Of a stretch of 64,000 bases of DNA, positions 45,221 through 53,254 are shown in pieces. Source of the DNA: Acidobacteriota bacterium. GTDB taxonomy: Bacteria > Acidobacteriota > Terriglobia > Terriglobales > Acidobacteriaceae. The DNA is taken from NCBI GenBank assembly GCA_031296115.1, contig JARLGI010000019.1:157098-221097 (forward strand). The letters run 5' to 3'. How positions within the stretch are numbered: the stretch's first letter is position 1; every line of letters begins with the position of its first letter. Both the position numbers and the translations under genes were made by a program. Below the pieces are notes generated by a model. It did no database searches. It saw only the letters and a program-made list of their open reading frames with translations, and had not been told where the DNA came from.

Positions 45221-46405
45221 TCAGTCGGCCGCGACGCCGAACACCTTGGAGTCACGGCTTCGTTGCGCCGCGAACTCGAAGGCCTGGCCGAGGTCCTCGA
45301 TCAGGTCCTCAACATCCTCCGCGCCGACCGACACGCGCACTAGGTCGCGAGGAATGCTCTTCAACTGGCGCAAGCTCTCCGGGATGCTGGCGTGCGACAT
45401 GTAGTTCGGCAGGCTGATGGTGGAGTTCACGCCGCCAAAGCTGACCGTGATGTTGAACAGCCGGGTCGCCTCGACCACCGTGCGCGACAACTCCGGGTGG
45501 CCGGTGACGAAGCTGAGCACCGCGCCGTCGCCGGAGGCTTGCGAGCGGTGAATGCGGAGTTGCTTCGCGTCGGCGAAGCCCGGGAAATAGACCTGGCTTA
45601 CCGACGGCCGTGCGTCGAGGAATTCGGCGATCGCTGTGGCATTCGACTGCTGGCGGTCGAGACGCAGCGACAGCGTCTTGATTCCGCGCAGCAGCAGGTA
45701 GCTGTCGAACGGCGCCAGGCCCGCGCCTTCGCCGTTCTGGATGAGATACAGCTCGTCGCCAAGCTCCGCATCATTGACCACGACCGCGCCGGCCATGACG
45801 TCGCTGTGGCCGCAGAGAAACTTGGTCGCGGAGTGCAGCACGATGTCGGCATCCAGCTCGAGCGGCCGCTGGAGGTACGGCGACATGGTGCTGTTGTCCA
45901 CGCACACCACGGCGCCGCTGCGATGCGCGATGCCGGCGACGGCGCGGATGTCGATGATCTGCAGCAGCGGGTTGGTCGGCGTCTCAAGATAAACCAGCTT
46001 GGTCTTGCTGCCGATGGCAGCGGCGACGATGTCGAGATCGCTGAAGTCCACATAGCGCACGCCGATGCCGCGCTTCGCCAGAATGCGCGAAAAGAGCCGG
46101 TAAGTGCCGCCGTAGAGATCGTCACAGGCAACAATCTCCTCGCCGGGCGCGACCAGCCGCGTCACCGCGGTGATGGCGGCCAGGCCGGTGCTGAAGCAGA
46201 AGCCGCGCGCGCCGCCTTCCAGCGCCGCAATCTGCTTCTCGACCACACTGCGGGTGGGATTGCCGCTGCGGCAATAGTCGTACTCGCCGAACTCCGTCGC
46301 ATTCTCCTGGCGGAAGGTCGCGGTCTGGTAGATCGGGGTATTGGCCGGAGTGTAGCGGTCTCCCGGAACCGGGTCGAACGTCAGTAGCCTGGTTGCAAAC
46401 TTCAT
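45221..46405 (-). CDS. PLP-dependent trans-sulfuration enzyme (cystathionine lyase/synthase type)
   Basis: 394 residues of the Cys/Met metabolism PLP enzyme family. Cofactor Lys is K195 in SATKFLCGHSD; the PLP-phosphate region (LYGGTYRLFSRIL) and the substrate Tyr/Arg (YDYCRSGNPT) are present. It differs from the first gene of the operon, whose equivalent is STTKYIEGHN, so the pair probably perform two different steps, such as gamma-synthase and beta- or gamma-lyase. Exact specificity cannot be read by eye. Its ATG (46405) overlaps the stop of the aspartokinase-homoserine dehydrogenase by four bases (ATGA). Confidence 0.85.
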   Translation of the reverse strand: MKFATRLLTFDPVPGDRYTPANTPIYQTATFRQENATEFGEYDYCRSGNPTRSVVEKQIAALEGGARGFCFSTGLAAITAVTRLVAPGEEIVACDDLYGGTYRLFSRILAKRGIGVRYVDFSDLDIVAAAIGSKTKLVYLETPTNPLLQIIDIRAVAGIAHRSGAVVCVDNSTMSPYLQRPLELDADIVLHSATKFLCGHSDVMAGAVVVNDAELGDELYLIQNGEGAGLAPFDSYLLLRGIKTLSLRLDRQQSNATAIAEFLDARPSVSQVYFPGFADAKQLRIHRSQASGDGAVLSFVTGHPELSRTVVEATRLFNITVSFGGVNSTISLPNYMSHASIPESLRQLKSIPRDLVRVSVGAEDVEDLIEDLGQAFEFAAQRSRDSKVFGVAAD

Positions 46406-48132
46406 GGTGCACCTTCCTCAACTGCTCTCAGAATTGACTGCGCCGCCGGTCGCCTGGCGCTCTTGCGGTCGCGATACAGGTCAAACAAATCAGCCATTAC
46501 CGCCGCTGTGGTCGGCCAGCGGCCTGCGCCGCGTCCGGTCCATACATGCTGAACTACCCCATTGTGGGACGGTCCGTACGCGTCCACCAGCAGGCAGTTC
46601 TCTTCGTTTCTGATCTGCGCGAAGGGATGGCTCGCATCGACCAATGTGGGTGTCACTGTCAGGCGGACTTCGCCACTCTCGACTGTCGCGGTGCCGACCA
46701 GTCGAACCCGCTGTCCACTCTTGGCCGCCGAACGTACCCAATCCGGATCGATGGCCTCGATGCCGGTCGCATCGACGGAATGCGTCTCGTTCATAGGAAA
46801 GGCGCTGCGCGCCAGCAACCGCAGCTTGCACACGGTGTCGGCGCCGGAGACGTCGGCACGCGGGTCCTGCTCGGCAAAGCCGTTGGCCTGGGCCTCGGCC
46901 ACGGCCTGCTCCCATGAGCAGCCCGCGCTCAGGCGGTCCAGGATGTAATTGCACGTGCCGTTCAGCACGCCGGAGAGGGAGACGATGCGGCCATCGTCGG
47001 CCAGCGCCTGCACGCCTTCCAATGCGGGTACTGCGCCCCCAACCGCCGCGGAGTAGCGAAGCTCGCCGCAGCTCTCCAGCGCGGCGTCTTCCGCCAGCAA
47101 GAGCTTGTTGGCGGTGACCACCGGAATTCCGGCGGCGAGGGCAGCAGTCACCAGGTCGCCCGCCGGGTCGCTGCCGCCGATCAGTTCGACGACGACATCC
47201 ACGTCGTCGATGACATCCCAGCAGTCGCGGGTCAGCAGGTGGCGCGGCGCGTTCTGCGCGTGATGGTCGGGACGGCGCACCGCGATACCCGTGACTTCGA
47301 ACAAGTGCGGATGCTTCCACAGCTCCTGGAAGACGCCGAGTCCAACTGTACCCAGGCCGAGCAGTCCCACTCGCAGCGGCCGCTGCAAACCAGCCCGCAC
47401 CGCCAGGGTGGAGCGGTGGCTGCCCACGGTGGTGGCGTGGTTCTCGCCGACGGCTGCCACCTCAAACTGCACTCCGGTCTTGCGGGCGAAGGCGATGGCC
47501 TTCTGCTGCACGATCTTTCCCGCGATGGCCAGCGTATCGTCGTACTGAATTTCCTCGAAGCGCTCGGCGTCGGCCGTTACCGCCGGATCGCTGTCGTAGA
47601 TGCCGTCCACGTCCTTGATGAGGCGGCAGCGCGCGTTGAGCTGCTTGGCGAGGAACAGCGCCGAGAGATCCGAGCCGCCGCGGCCAAACAGAGCCACACG
47701 GCCCTCGCGATCGCGAGCGACGAAGCCGGGGACCACCGCAGCTCTTCCCTGCTGCAGCACCTGCTGGACAGGAGCGACGTTTGCGCTGACCGGCTCGGTG
47801 TCGTTGGAACTGGTCTCGGCGATGAGCTGAATCTGGCCGGGGTCCAGCACCTGCGCGGGAATTCCGAAGCGGTCGAGCTCAAGGGTGAGAAATGCGCTGG
47901 CCACTTCTTCGCCGGTGGCCACGATGCGCGCGATGGCTTCCGGATTGGCGTTGCGATAGTCGTCCACCGTCGCCAGCAGCCGGTCGGTTTCGCCGGCGAA
48001 GGCGGAGACGACGGCGACGACGGAATATTGACGGCGGATCCAGCGGTAAATTTCGTGCACCGCCTGCGGCAAGTCAGAGCGCGATTGCAGCACGGAGCTT
48101 CCAAATTTCAGCACGATTACTTTGCGAGACAT
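46402..48132 (-). CDS. Bifunctional aspartokinase-homoserine dehydrogenase without ACT domains
   Basis: 576 residues from ATG 48132 (AGGAG upstream; a 732-residue frame begins inside the preceding gene and its first 156 residues are shadow). Residues 1-250 form an aspartokinase: KFGSS (9-13), VSAFAGETD, LFGRGGSDLSALFLAKQL, IKDVDGIYDSDP. Residues about 253-576 form homoserine dehydrogenase: VGLLGLGTVGLGVF, ANKLLLAE, LNGTCNYIL, GFAEQDPRADVSGADTVCKL. E. coli ThrA/MetL are about 810-820 residues because two ACT-type domains sit between the parts; here none is present, so allosteric Thr feedback is not expected. It converts aspartate and aspartate semialdehyde steps toward homoserine. It overlaps both neighbours (16 and 4 bases). 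Confidence 0.88.
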   Translation of the reverse strand: MSRKVIVLKFGSSVLQSRSDLPQAVHEIYRWIRRQYSVVAVVSAFAGETDRLLATVDDYRNANPEAIARIVATGEEVASAFLTLELDRFGIPAQVLDPGQIQLIAETSSNDTEPVSANVAPVQQVLQQGRAAVVPGFVARDREGRVALFGRGGSDLSALFLAKQLNARCRLIKDVDGIYDSDPAVTADAERFEEIQYDDTLAIAGKIVQQKAIAFARKTGVQFEVAAVGENHATTVGSHRSTLAVRAGLQRPLRVGLLGLGTVGLGVFQELWKHPHLFEVTGIAVRRPDHHAQNAPRHLLTRDCWDVIDDVDVVVELIGGSDPAGDLVTAALAAGIPVVTANKLLLAEDAALESCGELRYSAAVGGAVPALEGVQALADDGRIVSLSGVLNGTCNYILDRLSAGCSWEQAVAEAQANGFAEQDPRADVSGADTVCKLRLLARSAFPMNETHSVDATGIEAIDPDWVRSAAKSGQRVRLVGTATVESGEVRLTVTPTLVDASHPFAQIRNEENCLLVDAYGPSHNGVVQHVWTGRGAGRWPTTAAVMADLFDLYRDRKSARRPAAQSILRAVEEGAP

Positions 48133-49322
48133 GCTTCCGTCTCCTGCTGCTCTTTCGTGAGCTCGATCTGTGACAGCGCGTTGTCGAGGTCGGCGATGAT
48201 GTCTGCGGGACTTTCCAGCCCGACCGACAGCCGCACCAGGCCATCGCTGATGCCGGTGCGCTCGCGGATCTCCTTGGGCACATCGGCATGCGTCATCGAG
48301 ACGGGGTGCGTGATGAGCGTTTCGGCGGCGCCCAGGTTTTCGGCCAGGATGCACAGCCGGACGGTGTTCATCAGCCGGATGCCGGCATCCGCGCCGCCCT
48401 TCAATTCGAAGGCGATGATGCCGCCGTGTAACGCCTGTTGTTTTTTCGCCAAGGGAAGCTGGGGAAAGCTCGCGAGCCCGGGATAGTGCACGCGCGCGAC
48501 CTTGGGGTGCTGCTCCAGCCAGGTGGCGACGGTCTGCGCGCTGGAGCAGTGCTGTTGCAGCCGCAGCGGCAGCGTTTTCAGTCCGCGCAGCGTCAGCCAC
48601 GCCTCTTGCGGCGACTGAATGCAGCCCAGCGTCTTGCGAACCAAGCGGAGGCGCTCGAGCAGCGCTTCATCGCGCGTGGCGATGGAGCCGCCGACGGTGG
48701 AGTTGTGCCCCTCGATGTACTTGGTGGTGGAGAGCAGCGTGATGTCGGCACCTAAATCGAGCGGCCGTTGCAGCACCGGCGTCAGAAATGTATTGTCCAC
48801 CGCCAGCTTGACGCCGGCATCGTGCGCGATGTTGGCGATGGCGGCGATGTCCGTGAGCTTCAGCGTGGGATTGGCGGGCGTCTCGATGAAGACCAGGCGA
48901 GTGTTCGACTGGATGGCTTGCGCGACCGTCGCTGAGTCCGATGTGTCCACGAACGAGGCAGTGACCTGGAAGGCGTCGAACACCTGCTGGAAGAGCCGCA
49001 CCGTGCCGCCGTAGACGACGTCAGAGACGACGACGTGATCGCCTGCCTTCAGGATGGCCAAAAATAACGTGGCGATGGCGGCCATGCCGGTGGCGAAACA
49101 CACGGCCGGAGGCGTGTCTTCGAGCGCACCCAGCGCTGCTTCGAGAGCCGAGACGGTCGGGTTAGCCGCGCGGGAATAGGTGAATCCCTTGTGAACGCCT
49201 ACCGCTTCCTGATGATAGGTGGTGGACTGATAAATCGGGGCAAGGACCGCGCCGGTGGCAGGATCGGGCGCAGCGCCGCCGCGAACGGCGAGGGTGGAAA
49301 ACAAATCTGCGGGATAACTCAA
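48117..49322 (-). CDS. PLP-dependent trans-sulfuration enzyme (cystathionine gamma-synthase/O-acylhomoserine sulfhydrylase)
   Basis: 401 residues from TTG 49322, chosen because GGAGA lies 6 bases upstream; a GTG at 49355 is in the terminator T-tract of the leader and would be a poor start. PLP Lys is in LLSTTKYIEGHNSTVGG (201 from the TTG start), and Tyr/Arg (TYSRAANPTV) and ATGMAA are in place. It joins an activated homoserine to cysteine or sulfide. It is the first gene of an operon followed, with overlaps, by the aspartokinase-homoserine dehydrogenase and the second PLP enzyme. Regulation appears to be by the attenuator directly upstream. Confidence 0.87.
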   Translation of the reverse strand: MSYPADLFSTLAVRGGAAPDPATGAVLAPIYQSTTYHQEAVGVHKGFTYSRAANPTVSALEAALGALEDTPPAVCFATGMAAIATLFLAILKAGDHVVVSDVVYGGTVRLFQQVFDAFQVTASFVDTSDSATVAQAIQSNTRLVFIETPANPTLKLTDIAAIANIAHDAGVKLAVDNTFLTPVLQRPLDLGADITLLSTTKYIEGHNSTVGGSIATRDEALLERLRLVRKTLGCIQSPQEAWLTLRGLKTLPLRLQQHCSSAQTVATWLEQHPKVARVHYPGLASFPQLPLAKKQQALHGGIIAFELKGGADAGIRLMNTVRLCILAENLGAAETLITHPVSMTHADVPKEIRERTGISDGLVRLSVGLESPADIIADLDNALSQIELTKEQQETEACLAK

Positions 49323-49349
49323 CGGAGTCTCCAATCGAAAATTGCCCAG

Positions 49350-49381
49350 AAACACGAAAACCGCCTGCTTTACCTAGGCGG
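49350..49381 (-). terminator. Attenuator terminator hairpin
   Basis: Minus strand CCGCCT (49381-49376), loop AGGTAAAGC, AGGCGG (49366-49361), then TTTTCGTGTTT (49360-49350). A stable GC stem followed at once by a T-rich run is an intrinsic terminator, located 28 bases before the first structural gene start. Its 5' arm is part of the antiterminator pairing (49373-49381 with 49439-49447). Confidence 0.75.
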
Positions 49382-49447
49382 CCGTTCACGATTGGAGATT
49401 GCTGTTTGGGCTGTCAGACTCCGAACGTGGACAAGGCACCGCCTAGG
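49373..49447 (-). promoter_or_regulatory. Antiterminator pairing (alternative to the terminator)
   Basis: Minus strand CCTAGGCGG (49447-49439), inside the leader peptide gene, is perfectly complementary over 9 bases to CCGCCTAGG (49381-49373), which contains the 5' arm of the terminator. The two structures cannot coexist. The segment GCACC-CTAGGC-GGTGC around 49436-49451 can also fold on itself, giving a possible protector hairpin. Confidence 0.65.
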
Positions 49448-49488
49448 GTGCACATGGCCATGGTCATTCGGTTGGTCGATGACAGCAT
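49414..49488 (-). CDS. Leader peptide rich in Met and Thr (24 residues)
   Basis: ATG 49488 to TGA 49414-49416 encodes a 24-residue peptide beginning MLSSTNRMTMAMCTLGG and ending ALSTFGV. It has Met at positions 1, 8, 10, 12 and Thr at 5, 9, 14 and 21. There is no Shine-Dalgarno site, but the predicted transcription start coincides with the A of ATG, so it would be leaderless. The antiterminator arm lies in codons 14-17, just after the Met cluster, which is the arrangement expected if stalling at Met (or Thr) codons controls folding. Confidence 0.6.
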   Translation of the reverse strand: MLSSTNRMTMAMCTLGGALSTFGV

Positions 49489-49494
49489 GTGGGA

Positions 49495-49524
49495 AATTTA
49501 GCGGAGGCGCGCGGGGTGTGTCAA
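49495..49524 (-). promoter_or_regulatory. Sigma70-type promoter of the trans-sulfuration operon
   Basis: Minus strand TTGACA (49524-49519) and TAAATT (49500-49495) are 18 bases apart, a near-consensus sigma70 promoter. The expected start site, about 7 bases after the -10, is base 49488, the first base of the leader peptide ATG. This gives the leader RNA almost no 5' untranslated sequence. Confidence 0.72.
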
Positions 49525-49748
49525 GAGTTTTTCGATAACGGCCCGGCATCACGACCTGTGCCGAACTGCGGTTTGCCGCCGATGATGCCGTTCACCGTCC
49601 AGATTACGGCGGTGTCGCTGGATCCGGCGACTTGGGCGTGAAACTGCAGTTCTGCACTTTCGCAGTGGTTGGCGAAAAGGTATTTGCTTTAGCAGAATCG
49701 GGCTGCGCTTACGGCGCAAGTCCGCAGTTTGATGGACCGTATAGCAGA

Positions 49749-51431
49749 CTATCCCTCTTTGCTGCCTCCAGCGGTTTTCGCTTTCGCATCGTCGGTGGCG
49801 ATCCTGAAACCCTGGGGATGGTAGTCCAGCGGCAGATATTGCGCAGGCATCGCGGTGCGGTTGCCGTCTCGAATGGCGGAGAACACCGGCGACATGATCT
49901 CGACGCCGGCGGCAAAGAAGCAATCCTGAATGTTGGAGTGCAGGGCCGAGTAAATGTTCAACATCTCGCGCGGTTTGTCGGTAAAAGCATTGATCTGATA
50001 TTGCACGTAGGAATCCTGCAGCGCGCTCTGCAAGACGAACGGTTCGGGGTGGGCGAGGATGAACTCGGTCTTCAACGCCGCTTCGATGAGCAGCTTGTGC
50101 ACGGTGCGCCATGGGGCGTCATATCCAATCGTCACCGAGGTGTGCAGAGCCAGACCTTTGTCCTTTGCCAGCATGCTGTAGTTGATGACGTGGCTGTTCA
50201 GCACAACTGAGTTGGGAATGATGATTTCCTCATTCCAGAAGGTCTGCATGTGTGTGGCCAGCATGGTCTGGGCCATGATCTCGCCCACGTTGTCGCCGAT
50301 CTTTACCCAGTCTCCCGCACGAAATCCGCGAGTGTAGGTCAGAATGATTCCAGCTACGACGTTGGCGACGGCCGACGTCGAGCCCAGCGACACCAGCACA
50401 CCCAGGAAGATCCCCACTCCTTTGAAGGCGGGGGAGTTTTCTCCCGGCAAATACGGATAGATCAGCACCGCCGTAAACGCAAACAGCAGAATGCGGATGA
50501 TCTTGTGAGTTGGTTCGACCCATTCGGGATAGAAGCCGCGTATCCGAATGTTGCCGCGATGGAACTCCCGCGCCAGGACACGCACAAGCTTCAGCACGTA
50601 GTACATCACGAAGACAATTACCGCGATGTAGAACAGCTTGGGCAGGTAGTTCAGAAAGGCCATGCCAACAAAGCGGACCGGAGTACTAACATACGCAAGC
50701 AACTGCTGGCCGTGCTCTCGTGTCCATGGAAAATAGTTAAACTCTGTCGCCAACAGGACGTAGGTGAGGATGAAAAGCAGCGCCACGCGCAGAAAACGGA
50801 CGCCCGCAGCCATCAATTCGGCGATGCGCTCTCCGCCCAGGATTTCGGACTTCTGGATTTTGATGCCCTTTACCGCCACCGCGCCCGGCCTTTGCAGTCG
50901 CCTGATCAGCCAGCGCGAACTGACAACCACGAGCCATACCAGTACCAGATAGATTGCCAGCGTGACGATCGCATAAATTGCGGCCCGGATGAGGTATTTC
51001 GCGGAATGCTCCTGACGGGCCAGGTTGAGGGTGTCGCGGATCTGGTCAACGTAGTATTTCGCCAGCAGAGCACGCGAAACATGCATGCGCTTGGCATCGT
51101 CGTCGGTGACGACGGTGATCATCGCGTCGCCGAGTTTGATCTCGGTGCTGTAGTCACTTGGATTGGCCTTCAGGTCGGCAACGTCCGCGTTCGGCGCATA
51201 GGCGAGCTTGCGTAACCGCTCCGAGACCTTTTCCGCCCGGTCACGAGCTGAAAACGGTCCGACCGGCTCGAAAATTCTGAACACCTCGTGACCCTCTACG
51301 GTCACGGGATAACCCTGCTCCGGCGGGTTCGGCGACGGCGCAGATTCCTGGGCAGACGCCAGGAGTGACCAGGAGCACAGCAACGCAACTACCAGGAGTG
51401 GGTTGCGAAGTGATCGGCGGCGGTCGGACAT
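49749..51431 (-). CDS. MscS-type mechanosensitive ion channel
   Basis: 560 residues from ATG 51431 with GAAGG upstream. A signal peptide (LLVVALLCSWSLLASAQ) is followed by a periplasmic domain of about 130 residues (starting PVTVEGHEVFRIFEPVG), five or so membrane helices, and the MscS core: pore-lining helix region GIFLGVLVSLGSTSAVANVV then AGIILTYTRGFRAGDWVKIG, the beta domain and a cytoplasmic C-terminal domain (SVTIGYDAPWRTVHKLLIEA). Releases solutes on hypo-osmotic shock. The periplasmic extension makes it larger than E. coli MscS (286 residues) and more like the MscK/YbdG types. Not obviously linked to the neighbours. Confidence 0.87.
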   Translation of the reverse strand: MSDRRRSLRNPLLVVALLCSWSLLASAQESAPSPNPPEQGYPVTVEGHEVFRIFEPVGPFSARDRAEKVSERLRKLAYAPNADVADLKANPSDYSTEIKLGDAMITVVTDDDAKRMHVSRALLAKYYVDQIRDTLNLARQEHSAKYLIRAAIYAIVTLAIYLVLVWLVVVSSRWLIRRLQRPGAVAVKGIKIQKSEILGGERIAELMAAGVRFLRVALLFILTYVLLATEFNYFPWTREHGQQLLAYVSTPVRFVGMAFLNYLPKLFYIAVIVFVMYYVLKLVRVLAREFHRGNIRIRGFYPEWVEPTHKIIRILLFAFTAVLIYPYLPGENSPAFKGVGIFLGVLVSLGSTSAVANVVAGIILTYTRGFRAGDWVKIGDNVGEIMAQTMLATHMQTFWNEEIIIPNSVVLNSHVINYSMLAKDKGLALHTSVTIGYDAPWRTVHKLLIEAALKTEFILAHPEPFVLQSALQDSYVQYQINAFTDKPREMLNIYSALHSNIQDCFFAAGVEIMSPVFSAIRDGNRTAMPAQYLPLDYHPQGFRIATDDAKAKTAGGSKEG

Positions 51432-51852
51432 GGGCACCCTTCGGGGATCGCGACGCCTGGGCTGCCCGCATTCCCCTCGCGCTCATGTTAGGGGATAGCA
51501 GCGCAGGACTCAAGGACAGCATCCCTGCCTTCGATCGGACATCGATCTTGCCGGCTGGCGTTCGGTTCCGGGGGCATGGTCTTCGCCGGCCGCTTTCGAC
51601 AGCGAGAAGGCCCGAGGCAACGACTCATCGCGGCATCTTATCCGGAGGACTGTGGAGGATTGCTTTACTTTTCAGCCACGCTTGTGCTTGCTCCTTGCCT
51701 CGCCGCAGTGTTGGAAGCCGTTCCGCAGCTGTGCGATACTGGAACCGTTGCAGCAGGGCAATTGGCGCCAGGCCACCAGCGGCGATTGACGGAGTTTGCG
51801 CCTCTCGCCGTTGGAAACAACGATTGCTCTCCGCAGTTGTGATCTACCTTTG
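51432..51852. other. Intergenic between MscS channel and tRNA-Leu
   Basis: 421 bases. Frames here show no domain. It contains the promoters of the leftward channel gene and of the rightward tRNA-Leu, but no consensus is clear. Confidence 0.45.
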
Positions 51853-51939
51853 GCCGGGATGGCGGAACTGGCAGACGCAGCGGACTCAAAATCCGCCGGG
51901 CTTCGGCCCTTGGGGGTTCGATTCCCCCTCCCGGCACCA
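51853..51939 (+). tRNA. tRNA-Leu (anticodon CAA)
   Basis: GCCGGGATGGCGGAACTGGC.. with acceptor GCCGGGA/TCCCGGC, anticodon stem GCGGA/TCCGC with loop CTCAAAA (CAA), a long variable arm (GGGCTTCGGCCC) and T-arm GGGGGTTCGATTCCCCC, discriminator A and encoded CCA. The last 55 bases (51885-51939) are repeated exactly at 63111-63165, and an integrase fragment starts 37 bases later, so this is an integration target. Confidence 0.95.
51885..51939 (+). repeat. attL: tRNA-Leu 3' end, direct repeat copy 1
   Basis: 55-base segment from the anticodon loop to CCA of tRNA-Leu. An exact copy is at 63111-63165. These are the expected attL/attR of an element integrated at the tRNA 3' end, 11.2 kb apart. Confidence 0.88.
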
Positions 51940-51975
51940 CTTCTAAACCCCTGTGAATACAGCATCTAGCTGGCG

Positions 51976-52491
51976 CTAGTTCACCGCACGGGATGCGGGG
52001 GGCAGGGACGAAATCGCTTCACTGTGCCCAAACTGTGTACTAGTCTGCGATTGCTGCTCTTCCGCTTGCAGCCTTTCCTGCTCGACTCGATTCTCTGATT
52101 CTTGCAATTTGAGAATCGCGTCGTTCATGTCCGAACGGCTCACAATCGCGTAACGCTCAAACACGCTGCGAGTCCGCCAGCCGCCGATTTTCATGATGAT
52201 TCCCTCGGCAACGCCCGCCCTCCGAAGATTCCGTGCCCCGGTTCGGCGCAGATCGTGAAACAGCAACTCCGGTACTCCCGCGTGAGCACAAGCGTTCTGC
52301 CACATCACGCGGAAATCTCGCACGGGCTTGCCATTCGCACGAGTGAACACGTAATCATCGGCCGCCTTTCCGTGAACGAGAGCCGAGAGCAGTTTGTGAA
52401 CCGAATGGGTCATGAGCACTTCCCTGCCATCTGCCCACTTTGTAAGCTGTTTGTGCAGAGTACAAACATAAAGTAAGAAAAGTTGCCGCAA
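51976..52491 (-). CDS. Tyrosine recombinase (phage integrase) C-terminal fragment
   Basis: 171 residues of an integrase catalytic domain without the N-terminal DNA-binding half and without box I Arg. Visible: FHDLRRTGARNLRRAGVAEG (HxxR), IIMKIGGWRTRSVFERYAIV with the nucleophilic Tyr in ERY, then SRSDMNDAILKLQ and a Gln-rich tail. Its position directly beside attL and orientation toward the tRNA fit an element's integrase. The N-terminus is replaced after about base 52450 by unrelated sequence. A similar fragment lies beyond attR (63189-63515). Confidence 0.78.
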   Translation of the reverse strand: MRQLFLLYVCTLHKQLTKWADGREVLMTHSVHKLLSALVHGKAADDYVFTRANGKPVRDFRVMWQNACAHAGVPELLFHDLRRTGARNLRRAGVAEGIIMKIGGWRTRSVFERYAIVSRSDMNDAILKLQESENRVEQERLQAEEQQSQTSTQFGHSEAISSLPPASRAVN

Positions 52492-52549
52492 ATGTGACCA
52501 ACCTTTGGAAACCCCAGTATTAGATGCTATGACAACCTGGGGAGGCCAT

Positions 52550-53254
52550 ATGGAACCAATTGTTATTAAGCATCAATTGCAGGATGTAACACCCACGACC
52601 AAGAAGGTTAACGCTGTTGCCGAAGTTGCGGTCGCAGCCAAAGCAGGAGCCAAGAGTAAGGCCGTCACAAAAGCAGACGTGCAACTTGCGTGGAATGAAT
52701 ACCAAACCACGGAAAAACATGGGATTGAATTGGGGAGGGTGCTGTTCGAATATCGAGATTCACATAAGTCCAAAGGTGGTCACGGTTCCCAGGGGTCAGG
52801 ACTCGTCCAACTCTTGAACGAGTTGGGCATAGCCCACAGCACGGCCTACTGGTGGCTCAATAGGTATGAGGTTTCACTTGGCCTCAAGCAAGCAAAGCCT
52901 AACCAGGTGGCAAATGCACAGGCCACCGTTTCATCCGAGCCTGACGTTGAACCCAACCCAGAGCCCAACCCTGTTCGTGAACCGTGGGATCGCTCAAAGG
53001 AACGCTGGAAGGGCAGGAACGACCCCCCAATTACAGACGACGCAGAAATCGAGAGGCTCGCCCTCAAACTCGTGACCGCTGGCTACAAGGCATTGATGGC
53101 GGCGGACGGCGACGGCGAATACCGAACCCACCTCTGGCGTGCGCAAGAGGAAGCCAAGAACATGATACGAGCGGGCTTCGGGGCTCGCGCATCCTCACCT
53201 CTGGTCGACCAACTCAATCGTGGAAAGGGAAAACAAGGTGAAGTTGCTCTTTAA
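52550..53254 (+). CDS. Hypothetical element-borne protein (possible DNA-binding)
   Basis: 234 residues from ATG 52550 with GGGGAGG upstream. Ala/Lys-rich N-terminal half, then DVQLAWNEYQTTEKHGIELG, RVLFEYRDSHKSKGGHGSQG and GLVQLLNELGIAHSTAYWWL, a helical pattern like small phage/plasmid DUF3102-type proteins with an HTH-like STAYWWLNRYE. The C-terminal part is Pro/Glu-rich with a helical end. I do not recognise a named family with confidence. It overlaps the Mom-like gene by 17 bases, so they form a pair. Confidence 0.6.
   Translation: MEPIVIKHQLQDVTPTTKKVNAVAEVAVAAKAGAKSKAVTKADVQLAWNEYQTTEKHGIELGRVLFEYRDSHKSKGGHGSQGSGLVQLLNELGIAHSTAYWWLNRYEVSLGLKQAKPNQVANAQATVSSEPDVEPNPEPNPVREPWDRSKERWKGRNDPPITDDAEIERLALKLVTAGYKALMAADGDGEYRTHLWRAQEEAKNMIRAGFGARASSPLVDQLNRGKGKQGEVAL

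Noticed and set aside
46402..48600. 732-residue start for the aspartokinase-homoserine dehydrogenase
   Set aside because: The first 156 residues are antisense-like Arg/Ala-rich sequence inside the upstream gene. ATG 48132 has AGGAG and matches the family's start.
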